NCBI RefSeq assembly: GCF_040493455.1
Contig: NZ_JANFDA010000010.1
Location: 10,195-74,194 of the forward strand
Reading direction: 5' to 3'
Origin: Microcosmobacter sp040493455
GTDB lineage: Bacteria; Bacteroidota; Bacteroidia; Flavobacteriales; Flavobacteriaceae
Length of the DNA: 64,000 nt
How positions within the stretch are numbered: the first letter of the stretch is position 1; the number at the start of each line of letters is the position of its first letter. The notes beneath the pieces were generated by a model. That model had not been told where the DNA came from and searched no databases. It saw nothing but the letters and a program-made list of their open reading frames with translations. The position numbers and the translations under genes were made by a program. Positions 41,844-50,155 of the stretch are shown one piece after another.

Positions 41844-42104
41844 ATGAACAGAAGAAATTTCTTAAAAAGCGGTGGTAAAGTATTACTGGCTACATCTACT
41901 ATAGCTCTTACAGGTATTAGTTTAAACTCTTGCTCTACAGATTCCGATGATTCTAATAATGATGGGTTTACAGATGGATATTATGATGATGGTTACTACG
42001 ATGATGGATATTATGACGACGGTTACTATGATGACGGTTATTATGACGATGGTTACTACGATGATGGATATTATGATGATGGTTACTACGATGACGGTTA
42101 CTAA
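41844..42104 (+). CDS. Tat-type lipoprotein made of DGYYD repeats
   Basis: An 86-residue protein. The N-terminus NRRNFLKSGGKVLLATSTIA has a twin-arginine motif (RRNFLK) and a hydrophobic core, and SLNSC forms a lipobox with Cys30. After an acidic spacer (STDSDDSNND), residues 44-86 are eight perfect DGYYD units plus a final DGY, giving 17 tyrosines and a strongly acidic peptide. The DNA repeats use different codons (TATTAT and TACTAC, GGA and GGT, GAT and GAC), so the protein pattern is being kept. A glycosyltransferase gene starts 31 nt downstream. I know no family for it; it may be a modified surface peptide, a metal binder or a redox/cross-linking protein. Confidence 0.8.
   Translation: MNRRNFLKSGGKVLLATSTIALTGISLNSCSTDSDDSNNDGFTDGYYDDGYYDDGYYDDGYYDDGYYDDGYYDDGYYDDGYYDDGY
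41962..42101 (+). repeat. Tandem 15-bp coding repeat (DGYYD units)
   Basis: Eight and a half 15-bp units with alternating synonymous codons, giving a partly 30-bp higher-order period. It encodes the C-terminal half of the Tat lipoprotein. Confidence 0.88.
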
Positions 42105-42135
42105 AATTAGATTACTTACCTAAATTTTCTCTTTT

Positions 42136-44196
42136 ATGAAGGTTGCATTTTTACACGATGTAGAAATGAACTTTATTGGTGGTGCAGAGCTGTCTAATAA
42201 GAAGATTATTGACAAAGGCATTGCACTAGGCTATGAAGTGATATATGATGATTTACTGGATTTTGAAGCTACCAAATCTCTCATAAATGATTGTGACGTC
42301 ATTATCCTGAACAATTTAGTTCGTTGCAATTATGAGTTTGAGCTCATTGATTACATTATCTCTAAAAACCTTCCGTATGTAAAGTGGGAACACGATTATG
42401 GGCTATGCGCTAAGAGAACGTTATACTGCTTAGTAGCTTCAAGAGTTAAGAATTGTTGTGATACAAATCGTTTCCATAATTACAGGAATTTATTCGCAAA
42501 TGCTATTCTTAATGTGTTTCAATCACCTATGCATTTCGATTATCATAAGAAGCTTTATGGTGAAGCGGTTTCAAACAAAATAGTGTTACCACCTCCAATA
42601 AATGTTGAATCCATAAAAAACAATCCTGATAAAAATAAGAATGAAGTTATTTTTCTAGGGCATTTAAACTTTATAAAGGGAGGTCATCAGTTGATAGACT
42701 ATGCTAAGGCGCATCCAGAACTAAACTTTAAAGTATTTGGTCAAAACAGAGTTCGTAGAACTTTGTCTGATAATATTACCATAACGGATAAGGTGCCGAA
42801 TGAGATTGCTCTAGAAGAATTGTCTAAATCCGAGTATTTCTTTTTTAAACCAAATATGCCTGAAGCTTCAGGTAGAGTAGCAGCGGAGGCCTTTTTGTCT
42901 GGTAATACAATGATATCTAACGATAGAGTAGGGACTTTTTCATACGATTTTTATCCAGATGATATTGATAAAGGCAGAGAGGAAATGAGGAATTCACCTG
43001 GTTTCTTTTGGGAGAAAGTAGTTGAGGCAATAAAAACTGGAAGACCAAAAGCGAATAGGTTTAAACATGTACTGATTTATAAAAGCTATGGAGGTCTTGG
43101 AGATCAGTTTATAGCAATTCCTGCGCTAAATAAATTAAAAGAGGTATCAGAACAAGTTACCATGGCATTGCCAAAAGGTCTGATAAAGGTGTTTGAGAGA
43201 AATGTCCAAGGGTTTAATTATATAGATATTTCTGATTTAGATCAGATTGATAAATCACAGTTTGATAAAGAAATAAATCTTGGGAACTATCCCAAAAGTA
43301 GGCGCTTTAATAATGATGGTGTTGTAGACTATGCAACTCACAATAAGTTGAAACAACATGCTCTAAAGCATTACATAGATCTTATCGGGACATTACATCA
43401 AGATGCGGATACTAGTTATGAAGAATATCCATACTTTAAGGCTAAGGTAAATACAGATGCGCCATATTTTACAGTACACCCTGGAGCTGGTTTCAAACCA
43501 AAATGGTGGCCTACGGAGCGATATGTAGAACTGATTGAGATTATTCTAAAAAAGTTCTCGAATTTATCATGTGTTGTTATTCTTGGTCCAAAAGACCCAG
43601 AATCTTCACATTTTGAAAACCTTGAAAGAGTAACGATAGAAACAGGAAATCTTGATATAGTTGAAGAACGCCTAAAAGGATCCTTATTCCATATAGGTAA
43701 TGATTCAGGGATTACGCATTTTGCAGGAGTTTTTAATATTCCATTTGTATCTTTTCACGGGTTGACTGGTCCTGGATCATGGTCTGCACTATCTAAACAA
43801 CGTGAAGTAATTTGGGGAAAACCAGGGCAATGCAATCTAACCTGTAAATATAATATTGCTATAAATTGTGAGCATCGAAATTGCCTAACTTCGATAACTG
43901 TAAATAGAGCCTTAGAAGCTGTTTATAAATTAATTCAAAAAAGTGGTATAATGAGTAAAGGAAGGGAGAAGCTAATTTTTAATCCAGCGTATTTCGTTGA
44001 ATCTAAAGCGGAAGGTTTTGTAATAAAATCTAAAGATAGAGAACTATTCTTAGAGTTTAAGGAAGACAACGAACGACAGTGTTTTACCAATCTCGTACAA
44101 AACGATATCTACAGAGATTCTATACCAACAGATAACCTGAAGGCTTTAATTGAAGTTTTAATTCAGGAAAATTTAGTTTTCAGTATATCGATTTAA
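42136..44196 (+). CDS. GT4-GT9 glycosyltransferase fusion with a C-terminal RRE/PqqD-like domain
   Basis: A 686-residue protein. Residues 1-~300 are a GT4-type (GT-B) transferase: MNFIGGAELSNKKI at the N-terminus, EVIFLGHLNFIKGGHQLI, and the donor-site motif PEASGRVAAEAFLSG. Residues ~310-600 are a GT9 (heptosyltransferase) module: KSYGGLGDQFIAIPAL, VHPGAGFKPKWWP, GNDSGITHFAGVFNIPFVSFHGLTG, and a Cys-rich end (CNLTCKYNIAINCEHRNC). The last ~74 residues (GFVIKSKDRELFLEF, then LKALIEVLIQENLVFSI) look like a small winged-helix domain of the RRE/PqqD type (weak, by pattern only). It follows the repeat lipoprotein by 31 nt; the two are probably one operon. Protein glycosylation is the favoured role. 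Confidence 0.8.
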   Translation: MKVAFLHDVEMNFIGGAELSNKKIIDKGIALGYEVIYDDLLDFEATKSLINDCDVIILNNLVRCNYEFELIDYIISKNLPYVKWEHDYGLCAKRTLYCLVASRVKNCCDTNRFHNYRNLFANAILNVFQSPMHFDYHKKLYGEAVSNKIVLPPPINVESIKNNPDKNKNEVIFLGHLNFIKGGHQLIDYAKAHPELNFKVFGQNRVRRTLSDNITITDKVPNEIALEELSKSEYFFFKPNMPEASGRVAAEAFLSGNTMISNDRVGTFSYDFYPDDIDKGREEMRNSPGFFWEKVVEAIKTGRPKANRFKHVLIYKSYGGLGDQFIAIPALNKLKEVSEQVTMALPKGLIKVFERNVQGFNYIDISDLDQIDKSQFDKEINLGNYPKSRRFNNDGVVDYATHNKLKQHALKHYIDLIGTLHQDADTSYEEYPYFKAKVNTDAPYFTVHPGAGFKPKWWPTERYVELIEIILKKFSNLSCVVILGPKDPESSHFENLERVTIETGNLDIVEERLKGSLFHIGNDSGITHFAGVFNIPFVSFHGLTGPGSWSALSKQREVIWGKPGQCNLTCKYNIAINCEHRNCLTSITVNRALEAVYKLIQKSGIMSKGREKLIFNPAYFVESKAEGFVIKSKDRELFLEFKEDNERQCFTNLVQNDIYRDSIPTDNLKALIEVLIQENLVFSISI

Positions 44197-44943
44197 TTAC
44201 AACTTAATTTGCTCGTTTTCGATATGCCAGTCAAAATTCAAGAATAGACGACTGTGAGCATCAAATGGGTCTCTATTTTTATCTAATAGAATAGCACGCT
44301 TAGCTTTATATAGTTGTTTTTTAGGTTTTAAATCTCTCGAAAGTTTATGATGTGCCTTATCAGATAGTTTGTGCTCATGACTAAAAATAGTTTTGTTCTT
44401 ATAAGTCAAAACTTTAGTGCCCAAGCGTTGCTGAAATATCACAAAGAAAGCATCTTCATAACCATAATGTCCGCAAAACTCCTCGTCAACTCCCAAGCTT
44501 TTGAAATATGTGCTTTTACTTAAGAAGAACGTGTTGAAGTGTGGTTTGTTCTCTGCATTGTCACGTTCTCTTTTGAACTTGAAAATATTTTCCGGGACTT
44601 TAGATTCTATAAGAAATTTAAAGACCGCTTCAGGAAAAACATGATCTAAATCGGTAACTACAAGCTTTTGAGATCTAGCCAAATGAACACCCAAATTTCT
44701 AGCACCACCCTGATTCCATTTAATATCCGTAGTGATTTCAGCTAAGGTGTAATTTAACTTACAATCTTCTGGTATTGAGATTTTTATTGGAGAACAGTCA
44801 TTGATAAAGATAAAATGTATATGCCTTAAAACTTCAGGTTTATAAGCACCGTAAACATCCAAAAGCGAATGGAAAACATCTAGATTGCGCTCTAAATAAA
44901 CAGGAACAACGTAAGTTAGTTTTATCTGTTGGTATTTGAGCAT
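44197..44943 (-). CDS. GT2/galactosyltransferase-type glycosyltransferase
   Basis: A 248-residue GT-A fold transferase. It opens LTYVVPVYLERNLDVFHSLLD, has the donor motif VVTDLDHVFPE (DxD-like) and the acceptor-side FCGHYGYEDAFFVIFQ, as in the N-terminal galactosyltransferase/GT2 family. There is no membrane segment, so it is cytoplasmic. Its stop lies directly against the stop of the GT4-GT9 gene with no spacer. On the minus strand it follows lysS by 9 nt and so is transcribed with it. Whether it works with the GT4-GT9 protein on the same substrate is an inference from position. Confidence 0.82.
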   Translation of the reverse strand: MLKYQQIKLTYVVPVYLERNLDVFHSLLDVYGAYKPEVLRHIHFIFINDCSPIKISIPEDCKLNYTLAEITTDIKWNQGGARNLGVHLARSQKLVVTDLDHVFPEAVFKFLIESKVPENIFKFKRERDNAENKPHFNTFFLSKSTYFKSLGVDEEFCGHYGYEDAFFVIFQQRLGTKVLTYKNKTIFSHEHKLSDKAHHKLSRDLKPKKQLYKAKRAILLDKNRDPFDAHSRLFLNFDWHIENEQIKL

Positions 44944-44952
44944 ATTATAATT

Positions 44953-46641
44953 CTATACCATTTCTACAAATAATCCTTCTTCAGTCTTGTTGACCTTGGC
45001 CAAACTGTTTTTTGTCAAGCCTTTTATGGTCTTATCCCACTTTTTGTTAGATAAACCAGACTGAGATTTTAACTCGTTGAGGTCTATTGGAGAGTTTGAC
45101 TTTAAGATATTGAATACAGCCTTTTCTTCATCTGTCATTGCTACAGCTTTCTTCTCTGGCTTCATCTGTGGGAAGAACAATACTTCTTGAATAGATTGAT
45201 TATTAGTAAGGAACATGATTAAACGATCCATGCCTATCCCCATTCCAGATGTTGGAGGCATACCATATTCTAAAGCTCTCAAGAAATCCTGATCAATAAA
45301 CATGGCTTCGTCATCACCACGATCAGCAAGTTTTACTTGCGCTTCGAAACGCTCACGTTGATCTATCGGGTCATTCAACTCAGAATAAGCATTAGCAATT
45401 TCTTTTCCACAAACCATAAGCTCAAAACGCTCAGTAAGTTCAGGATTGTCTCTATGTTCCTTGCACAAAGGACTCATTTCTTTTGGGTAATCTGTAATGA
45501 ATGTAGGTTGAATGTAATTGCCTTCGCATTTTTCACCAAATATCTCATCGATAAGCTTTCCTTTACCCATAGAATCATCAACTTCAATGCCCATCTCTAT
45601 AGCTGCTGCTCTCAACTCATCTTCAGACTTTCCTGTAATATCAAATCCAGTAAAATGCTTAATAGAATCCGCCATAGTTACACGAGCATAAGGTGCTTTA
45701 AAGTCAACTTCATGCTCACCAAACGTAGCTTTAGTGGTGCCATTAACTGCCATGGCACAATACTCTAATAGCTGCTCACAGAAATCCATCATCCAGTTAT
45801 AATCCTTGTAAGCTACATAGATTTCCATTGCAGTAAACTCAGGATTATGGGTTCTGTCCATACCTTCGTTTCGGAAGTTCTTGGAAAACTCATAGACACC
45901 ATCAAAACCTCCTACAATCAATCTTTTCAGATATAGCTCATTGGCAATTCTCATGTATAATGGAATATCTAAGCTATTATGATGTGTTATGAATGGACGT
46001 GCAGCCGCTCCACCAGGAATTGGCTGTAGAATTGGTGTTTCTACTTCAAAATAACCAGCATCGTTAAAAAACTGACGCATCGCATTAAAGAGCTTAGTAC
46101 GTTTTACAAAGACTTCCTTAACATGAGGATTTACAGCCAAATCCGCATAGCGTTGTCTGTAACGCATTTCAGGATCGTTAAACTCATCATATGTGTTACC
46201 CTCTGCATCTTGTTTTGGTAGTGGTAATGGTTTTAAAGCCTTACTAAGTAATTTAAAATCTTTAACCATTACAGTTTGTTCACCTACTTGAGTGGTAAAC
46301 AACTCACCTTCAACACCAATAAAATCACCTAGGTCGATGAGTTTCTTGAAAAGATCATTGTATTTTGATTTGTCCTCGTCTGGGCAAATTTCATCTCTAT
46401 TAAAATATACCTGAATACGGCCTTCGCTATCTTGTAATTCGGTAAAAGAGGCTTTTCCTTGCACCTTCTTTCTCATAAGACGACCAGCAATGATAACCTT
46501 CTTTCCTTCTTCAAAGTTTTCTTTAACCTGTTTGGTAGTATGATCTACAGGAAATAAATCTGCAGGATAAGGGTTAATGCCTAATTCTCTTAGTTTACTA
46601 AGTTTTTCGCGTCTTACTAATTCTTGTTCTGAAAGTTGCAT
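44953..46641 (-). CDS. lysS: Lysyl-tRNA synthetase (class II)
   Basis: About 562 residues. The N-terminal OB-fold anticodon domain (VIIAGRLMRKKVQGKASFTELQD) is followed by the class II core: motif 2 in FRNEGMDRTHNPEFTAMEIY and motif 3 in GMGIGMDRLIMFLTN, plus QEVLFFPQM. The C-terminal ~60 residues (DEEKAVFNILKSNSPIDLNEL and on) are an added winged-helix-like extension beyond the usual ~500-residue enzyme. I start at ATG 46641; the open frame reaches 46671, but a perfect TAnnTTTG promoter box at 46669-46676 excludes the longer form. GT2 follows by 9 nt. Confidence 0.95.
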   Translation of the reverse strand: MQLSEQELVRREKLSKLRELGINPYPADLFPVDHTTKQVKENFEEGKKVIIAGRLMRKKVQGKASFTELQDSEGRIQVYFNRDEICPDEDKSKYNDLFKKLIDLGDFIGVEGELFTTQVGEQTVMVKDFKLLSKALKPLPLPKQDAEGNTYDEFNDPEMRYRQRYADLAVNPHVKEVFVKRTKLFNAMRQFFNDAGYFEVETPILQPIPGGAAARPFITHHNSLDIPLYMRIANELYLKRLIVGGFDGVYEFSKNFRNEGMDRTHNPEFTAMEIYVAYKDYNWMMDFCEQLLEYCAMAVNGTTKATFGEHEVDFKAPYARVTMADSIKHFTGFDITGKSEDELRAAAIEMGIEVDDSMGKGKLIDEIFGEKCEGNYIQPTFITDYPKEMSPLCKEHRDNPELTERFELMVCGKEIANAYSELNDPIDQRERFEAQVKLADRGDDEAMFIDQDFLRALEYGMPPTSGMGIGMDRLIMFLTNNQSIQEVLFFPQMKPEKKAVAMTDEEKAVFNILKSNSPIDLNELKSQSGLSNKKWDKTIKGLTKNSLAKVNKTEEGLFVEMV

Positions 46642-46668
46642 GCTCTTTTTCTCTAAAAATTCAGACTG

Positions 46669-46676
46669 CAAAATTA
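46669..46676 (-). promoter_or_regulatory. -7 promoter element of lysS
   Basis: Minus strand TAATTTTG, a perfect TAnnTTTG match, 27 nt upstream of ATG 46641. TTG occurs 23 nt upstream of the box as a candidate -33 element. Confidence 0.6.
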
Positions 46677-46704
46677 CATTATTTACGGTAACAATAAAAC
46701 AAAG

Positions 46705-46738
46705 AACCCCTAAGGATTATCATTAATCCCTAGAGGTT
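46705..46738 (-). terminator. Terminator of the DUF1573 gene
   Basis: AACCCCTAAGGATT pairs, with two mismatches, with AATCCCTAGAGGTT around ATCATT, 22 nt past the stop at 46761. Confidence 0.7.
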
Positions 46739-46760
46739 AATAACTAACTAAAACTTATGT

Positions 46761-47165
46761 CTAATTTGCTGCGACTACTGTTCCTTTGATTTTTAGAACT
46801 TTCTTCGCCTCTTTAGCATTAGATAAGACTGTAACAGTTTTGGTAAAAGCACCAAGTTTTTTGGTATTGTACTTAATCTCTAATTGACCTACTTGTCCTG
46901 GAAGAATAGGCTCTTTAGAATAATTTGGTACAGTACAACCACAGCTTGTCTTTACATCTGTAATAATTAATGGAGCATCACCTGTATTTGTAAAGACGAA
47001 AATTCGCATACCATCCGAACCTTGCTCGATAGTCCCATAGTCTACAACTTCGGTTTCAAAATCAATGATGGCTATTTTTTCCGCCATAGCTAAATCTTGA
47101 GCTTGCACAAAGCCCATTACACTTACAAATAATACTGCAAAAAAAGTGTTTACTGTTCGTTTCAT
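46761..47165 (-). CDS. DUF1573 periplasmic protein
   Basis: A 134-residue exported protein with a signal peptide (TFFAVLFVSVMGFVQA) and one DUF1573 Ig-like domain. FETEVVDYGTIEQGSDGMRIFVF, TGDAPLIITDVKTSCGCTVP and LPGQVGQLEIKYNTKKLGAFTKTVTV are the family hallmarks, including the SCGC pair. Such domains are ASH-like and common in the Bacteroidota envelope; the role is unknown. It has its own terminator and stands between lysS and a LuxR-type regulator. Confidence 0.9.
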   Translation of the reverse strand: MKRTVNTFFAVLFVSVMGFVQAQDLAMAEKIAIIDFETEVVDYGTIEQGSDGMRIFVFTNTGDAPLIITDVKTSCGCTVPNYSKEPILPGQVGQLEIKYNTKKLGAFTKTVTVLSNAKEAKKVLKIKGTVVAAN

Positions 47166-47277
47166 AATCTAAATGTTTTTAATGATTAATTCGAAAACAA
47201 ACATCACATTAATTCGTCAAAAAAGTACAGTAAATAGGGTTGGAAATCGGTACTAGTACCTGGGTTGAATTTTTTAA

Positions 47278-48333
47278 CTAATTGTTAAACAATACTTTAG
47301 CTTCGTCTCTTGATTGTACGTTTAGTTTCCTGTAAATGTTATTGGTGTGTGTTTTTACAGTGCTTACACTCACAAACATGGTTTCAGCTATCTCTTTATT
47401 GGTCTTGTTATCCAAAATTAAATCCAATACATTTTGCTCTTGTTTGGTGAGTTTTGATTTTAAGTTTGAAGTGGCTTGCGAGCGTTTTTGTTTGCTTTTG
47501 AAAATCATAAACAAATTAGCCAGAATGGATATTATTAAGAGCGCATAGATGACATAATTCCAGTTGAATGTAGATTCATTCGAATCTTTTGAAATTAGAA
47601 ACTGATCCGAAGCCAATTCGGCATCATATTGCTTAGAGTAAGACGTGTTTGCGTAATATGAAGCTAACCTATCTTGAAGGTTATTGTAATAACTGTTTGC
47701 CGCTAGGTCTTCGAGGTAATAATCATGAAAATCACTACTGCGATCAGAAAGAAATGAATAAATATAAAGTTCGGCCAAAGGTTCTTCGAGTTCTTCACCA
47801 AAATCCTGAAGCTTTTTAAACCAGGTTTTATTATTGAGCCTGCGATTTGCTTCACTACGTATTTCGGCATAGGCAAAGCGCATTTCTTCTTTCAAAGAAT
47901 CTACTTTAGCAATAGCAAGAGCCTTTACATTATTGGACTCAACATCACAAAACATTTGCTTGTCAAATGTCAATGGAAAGTGAATGGTGTCGGTGTTTTT
48001 AGCAATGAAAATAATTTCCTTGCTATCTTCACAATGTCCATCAAAATGATTGGAATCTTGTTCGTCTTCAGGGCAATTATCCACATGAATGCGATACATG
48101 CGTTGTGTGTCTTCTAGTGCATTGCCTTCAAAATGAAAGAAGCCTAAACTATCTGCTACAGCTTTAGCTATAATCTGTTCAGAATGAACCCCAGAAAATT
48201 TTCTGTAGTCATCAATGATAGACAAATAAGCTGTATTGTGCCATCGGTCTCCATCCATATAGCCAGAAAAGGAGTATTGGGCAAAGCTAATGTTGACGCA
48301 AAAAAACAATATGATCGAAAGACTTCTAATCAT
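47278..48333 (-). CDS. Membrane-bound LuxR-type transcriptional regulator
   Basis: A 351-residue protein. A signal peptide (SLSIILFFCVNISFA) leads to a ~230-residue extracytoplasmic region rich in Asp and Tyr (FSGYMDGDRWHNTAYLSI, VDNCPEDEQDSNHFDGHCED). One membrane helix follows at ~258-275 (YVIYALLIISILANLFMIF), then a cytoplasmic LuxR/GerE helix-turn-helix (LTKQEQNVLDLILDNKTNKEIA, VSVSTVKTHTNNIYRKLNV). It is a one-component transmembrane regulator sensing something outside the cytoplasm; flavobacterial relatives carry similar sensor regions. The ligand and targets are unknown. Confidence 0.88.
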   Translation of the reverse strand: MIRSLSIILFFCVNISFAQYSFSGYMDGDRWHNTAYLSIIDDYRKFSGVHSEQIIAKAVADSLGFFHFEGNALEDTQRMYRIHVDNCPEDEQDSNHFDGHCEDSKEIIFIAKNTDTIHFPLTFDKQMFCDVESNNVKALAIAKVDSLKEEMRFAYAEIRSEANRRLNNKTWFKKLQDFGEELEEPLAELYIYSFLSDRSSDFHDYYLEDLAANSYYNNLQDRLASYYANTSYSKQYDAELASDQFLISKDSNESTFNWNYVIYALLIISILANLFMIFKSKQKRSQATSNLKSKLTKQEQNVLDLILDNKTNKEIAETMFVSVSTVKTHTNNIYRKLNVQSRDEAKVLFNN

Positions 48334-48440
48334 GCAACTAAGCTAATATAATTTATCAAAACCTGAAACGTTTTATTTACTGTAACAAAACCAATAAACC
48401 AACGTCCTATAGTTACATCAATCTTTAAACCAATCTGATT

Positions 48441-48599
48441 ATGAGTTTTTGGAGAGTTTTACTTTCTATATTTTTTCCACCATTAGCCGTTTTGGACAAG
48501 GGCTGTGGTTCTATTTTTATTGTCTTCTTACTGTGGCTATGTGGCTGGGTTCCTGGTGTTATAGCTGCTTTAGTTATTCTTAATAATCCTGAACGATAA
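48441..48599 (+). CDS. Pmp3/YqaE-family membrane micropeptide
   Basis: A 52-residue protein, too short for a 60-residue ORF cutoff. It reads MSFWRVLLSIFFPPLAVLDK, then GCGSIFIVFLLWLCGWVPG and IAALVILNN, the two-helix layout of the Pmp3/YqaE (UPF0057) family (FFPPLAVLxxxG, LxxLGWxPGxIHA). These proteins help control membrane potential under salt or cold stress in other organisms. The motif match is clear. Confidence 0.88.
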   Translation: MSFWRVLLSIFFPPLAVLDKGCGSIFIVFLLWLCGWVPGVIAALVILNNPER

Positions 48600-48604
48600 A
48601 AGCG

Positions 48605-48612
48605 TATATTTG
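48605..48612 (+). promoter_or_regulatory. -7 promoter element before the lipoprotein-lipB genes
   Basis: TATATTTG, a perfect TAnnTTTG match, 34 nt upstream of the ATG at 48647 and just after the micropeptide stop. No clear TTG -33 box is visible. Confidence 0.5.
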
Positions 48613-48646
48613 TGTTTTAAATGACTAATTTATTTAAACCACAGAT

Positions 48647-49453
48647 ATGAAAAAAATGCTTTTACTTTTTGCAGTTATATTGACTGCATTCAGCTGTAAT
48701 GTTACTGAATCTATAATTATCAACGAAAATGGCTCGGGAGAGTATTTAACGACTTACGACATGGGCGACGCAATTACAATGTTTGCAGAATCTATGGGAG
48801 GAGGTAAGTCTGGTGATTCGGGAGAGAAGAAAGAAGGTGGAGAAAAGATGGACACCACGATGGTGTTTAGAGACATTATGGAAGAAAATAAAGATAGCAT
48901 TGCTGCCTTGCCAGAAGATAAACGCCTTATGATGGAATCTTTGAAAGATATGTACATGAGAATGTATATGGATGAAGATAAAGGAGAAATGGAAATAGGA
49001 ATAGGAATGAACTTTAAGTCTATGAATGACCTTAAAGACATTCAGGATAAATTGAGAAAAGCGCAAACGCTAAACGAAAGAAATAGTGATATGGATCAGC
49101 TGAAAGATAACCCAATGTTGGGTATGTTTTTTGGTAATGAATCTAGTGATTTGAAGTATACTTATGATGGTAATGCATTTACAAGGAATACATACTTTGA
49201 ACTTCCTGAAGGACAAACCATGGAAGACGTGGTGTTTAATGAAGATGAGCTTCAGGACAAGGAATTAATGAAGTATTTTGAAAGTGCTTACTATACGGTG
49301 GAGCTTACGTTTCCGAAGAAAATAAAATCGCATTCTGTCAAAGATGCTAAGGTGTCTGATGACGGAAAAACCTTAACTTATAAAGCGAATTGGATAGATT
49401 ACTTAAAAGATCCAAAACGCTTAGATGTGAATGTGGAGTTTGTAGATGAATAA
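48647..49453 (+). CDS. Lipoprotein of unknown function
   Basis: A 268-residue lipoprotein with the signal LLLFAVILTAFSCNVTESI. A first strand set (SIIINENGSGEYLTTYDM) resembles the opening of secreted beta-sandwich lipoproteins; a Gly/Lys/Met-rich loop (MGGGKSGDSGEKKEGGEKMD) follows, then acidic helices with many Met (MRMYMDEDKGEMEIGIGM). No family is recognised. Its last 8 nt overlap the lipB start, so they are co-transcribed, though a shared role is not implied. Confidence 0.72.
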   Translation: MKKMLLLFAVILTAFSCNVTESIIINENGSGEYLTTYDMGDAITMFAESMGGGKSGDSGEKKEGGEKMDTTMVFRDIMEENKDSIAALPEDKRLMMESLKDMYMRMYMDEDKGEMEIGIGMNFKSMNDLKDIQDKLRKAQTLNERNSDMDQLKDNPMLGMFFGNESSDLKYTYDGNAFTRNTYFELPEGQTMEDVVFNEDELQDKELMKYFESAYYTVELTFPKKIKSHSVKDAKVSDDGKTLTYKANWIDYLKDPKRLDVNVEFVDE

Positions 49454-50153
49454 AACAATACAAGTCGAGGACCTCGGCTTTAAAGATTACAAAGAGACAT
49501 GGGACTATCAGGAATTGCTGTTCAAAGCAATTCTTGATACTAAGATTAAGAATAGGCGAGAAGATGCTGGTTTAGAAACCAGTAATCACTTCTTGTTTGT
49601 AGAGCATCCTCATGTCTATACTCTCGGCAAGAGCGGTGACTTATCCAATCTATTGCTCAATGAACAGCAACTTGTCGAAAAAGGCGCAACCTTTTATAAA
49701 ATCAATAGAGGTGGAGATATCACCTATCATGGTCCAGGACAGATTGTAGGTTATCCTATCCTTGACCTCGATAATTTTTTCACAGATATTCATAAATACC
49801 TCCGACTACTCGAGGAAGTGATTATTAAGACACTTGCTGAGTACGGACTTAAAGCAGAACGAAGTGATGGCGAAACAGGAGTTTGGTTAGATGTTGGAAC
49901 ACCTTTTGCACGCAAGATTTGTGCTATGGGAGTGCGTGCCAGCCGTTGGGTAACCATGCATGGTTTTGCACTAAACATCAATGCAGATTTAGGTTATTTT
50001 GATAATATTATTCCGTGTGGTATTAGAGGAAAAGCAGTGACCTCACTCAATGTAGAACTTGGCGTCAAAACTGTTGATGAGGCTGAGGTTAAAGAAAAAC
50101 TTCTGAAACATTTTGCTGAATTGTTTGAGGCGGATTTGCTAAAGCAGAAGTAA
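49446..50153 (+). CDS. lipB: Octanoyltransferase LipB
   Basis: A 235-residue lipoyl(octanoyl) transferase that moves octanoate from acyl carrier protein to lipoyl domains of E2 and glycine-cleavage H protein. Diagnostic motifs are HPHVYTLGKSGD, the substrate-binding INRGGDITYHGPGQIVGYPI, the Lys of RKICAMGVRASRWVTMHGFALNI, and the catalytic Cys in IPCGIRGKAVTS. The length is typical. It overlaps the upstream lipoprotein gene by 8 nt. Its product would lipoylate the E2 encoded at 9625-10935. Confidence 0.95.
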   Translation: MNKTIQVEDLGFKDYKETWDYQELLFKAILDTKIKNRREDAGLETSNHFLFVEHPHVYTLGKSGDLSNLLLNEQQLVEKGATFYKINRGGDITYHGPGQIVGYPILDLDNFFTDIHKYLRLLEEVIIKTLAEYGLKAERSDGETGVWLDVGTPFARKICAMGVRASRWVTMHGFALNINADLGYFDNIIPCGIRGKAVTSLNVELGVKTVDEAEVKEKLLKHFAELFEADLLKQK

Positions 50154-50155
50154 AA

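Noticed and set aside
41962..42101. Tandem 15-bp repeats as a phase-variation tract
   Set aside because: The unit is a multiple of three and synonymous codons alternate, so slippage would not shift the frame and the repeats are not recent.
46642..46671. Longer lysS start at 46671
   Set aside because: A TAnnTTTG promoter box overlaps that position, so transcription should begin downstream of it.
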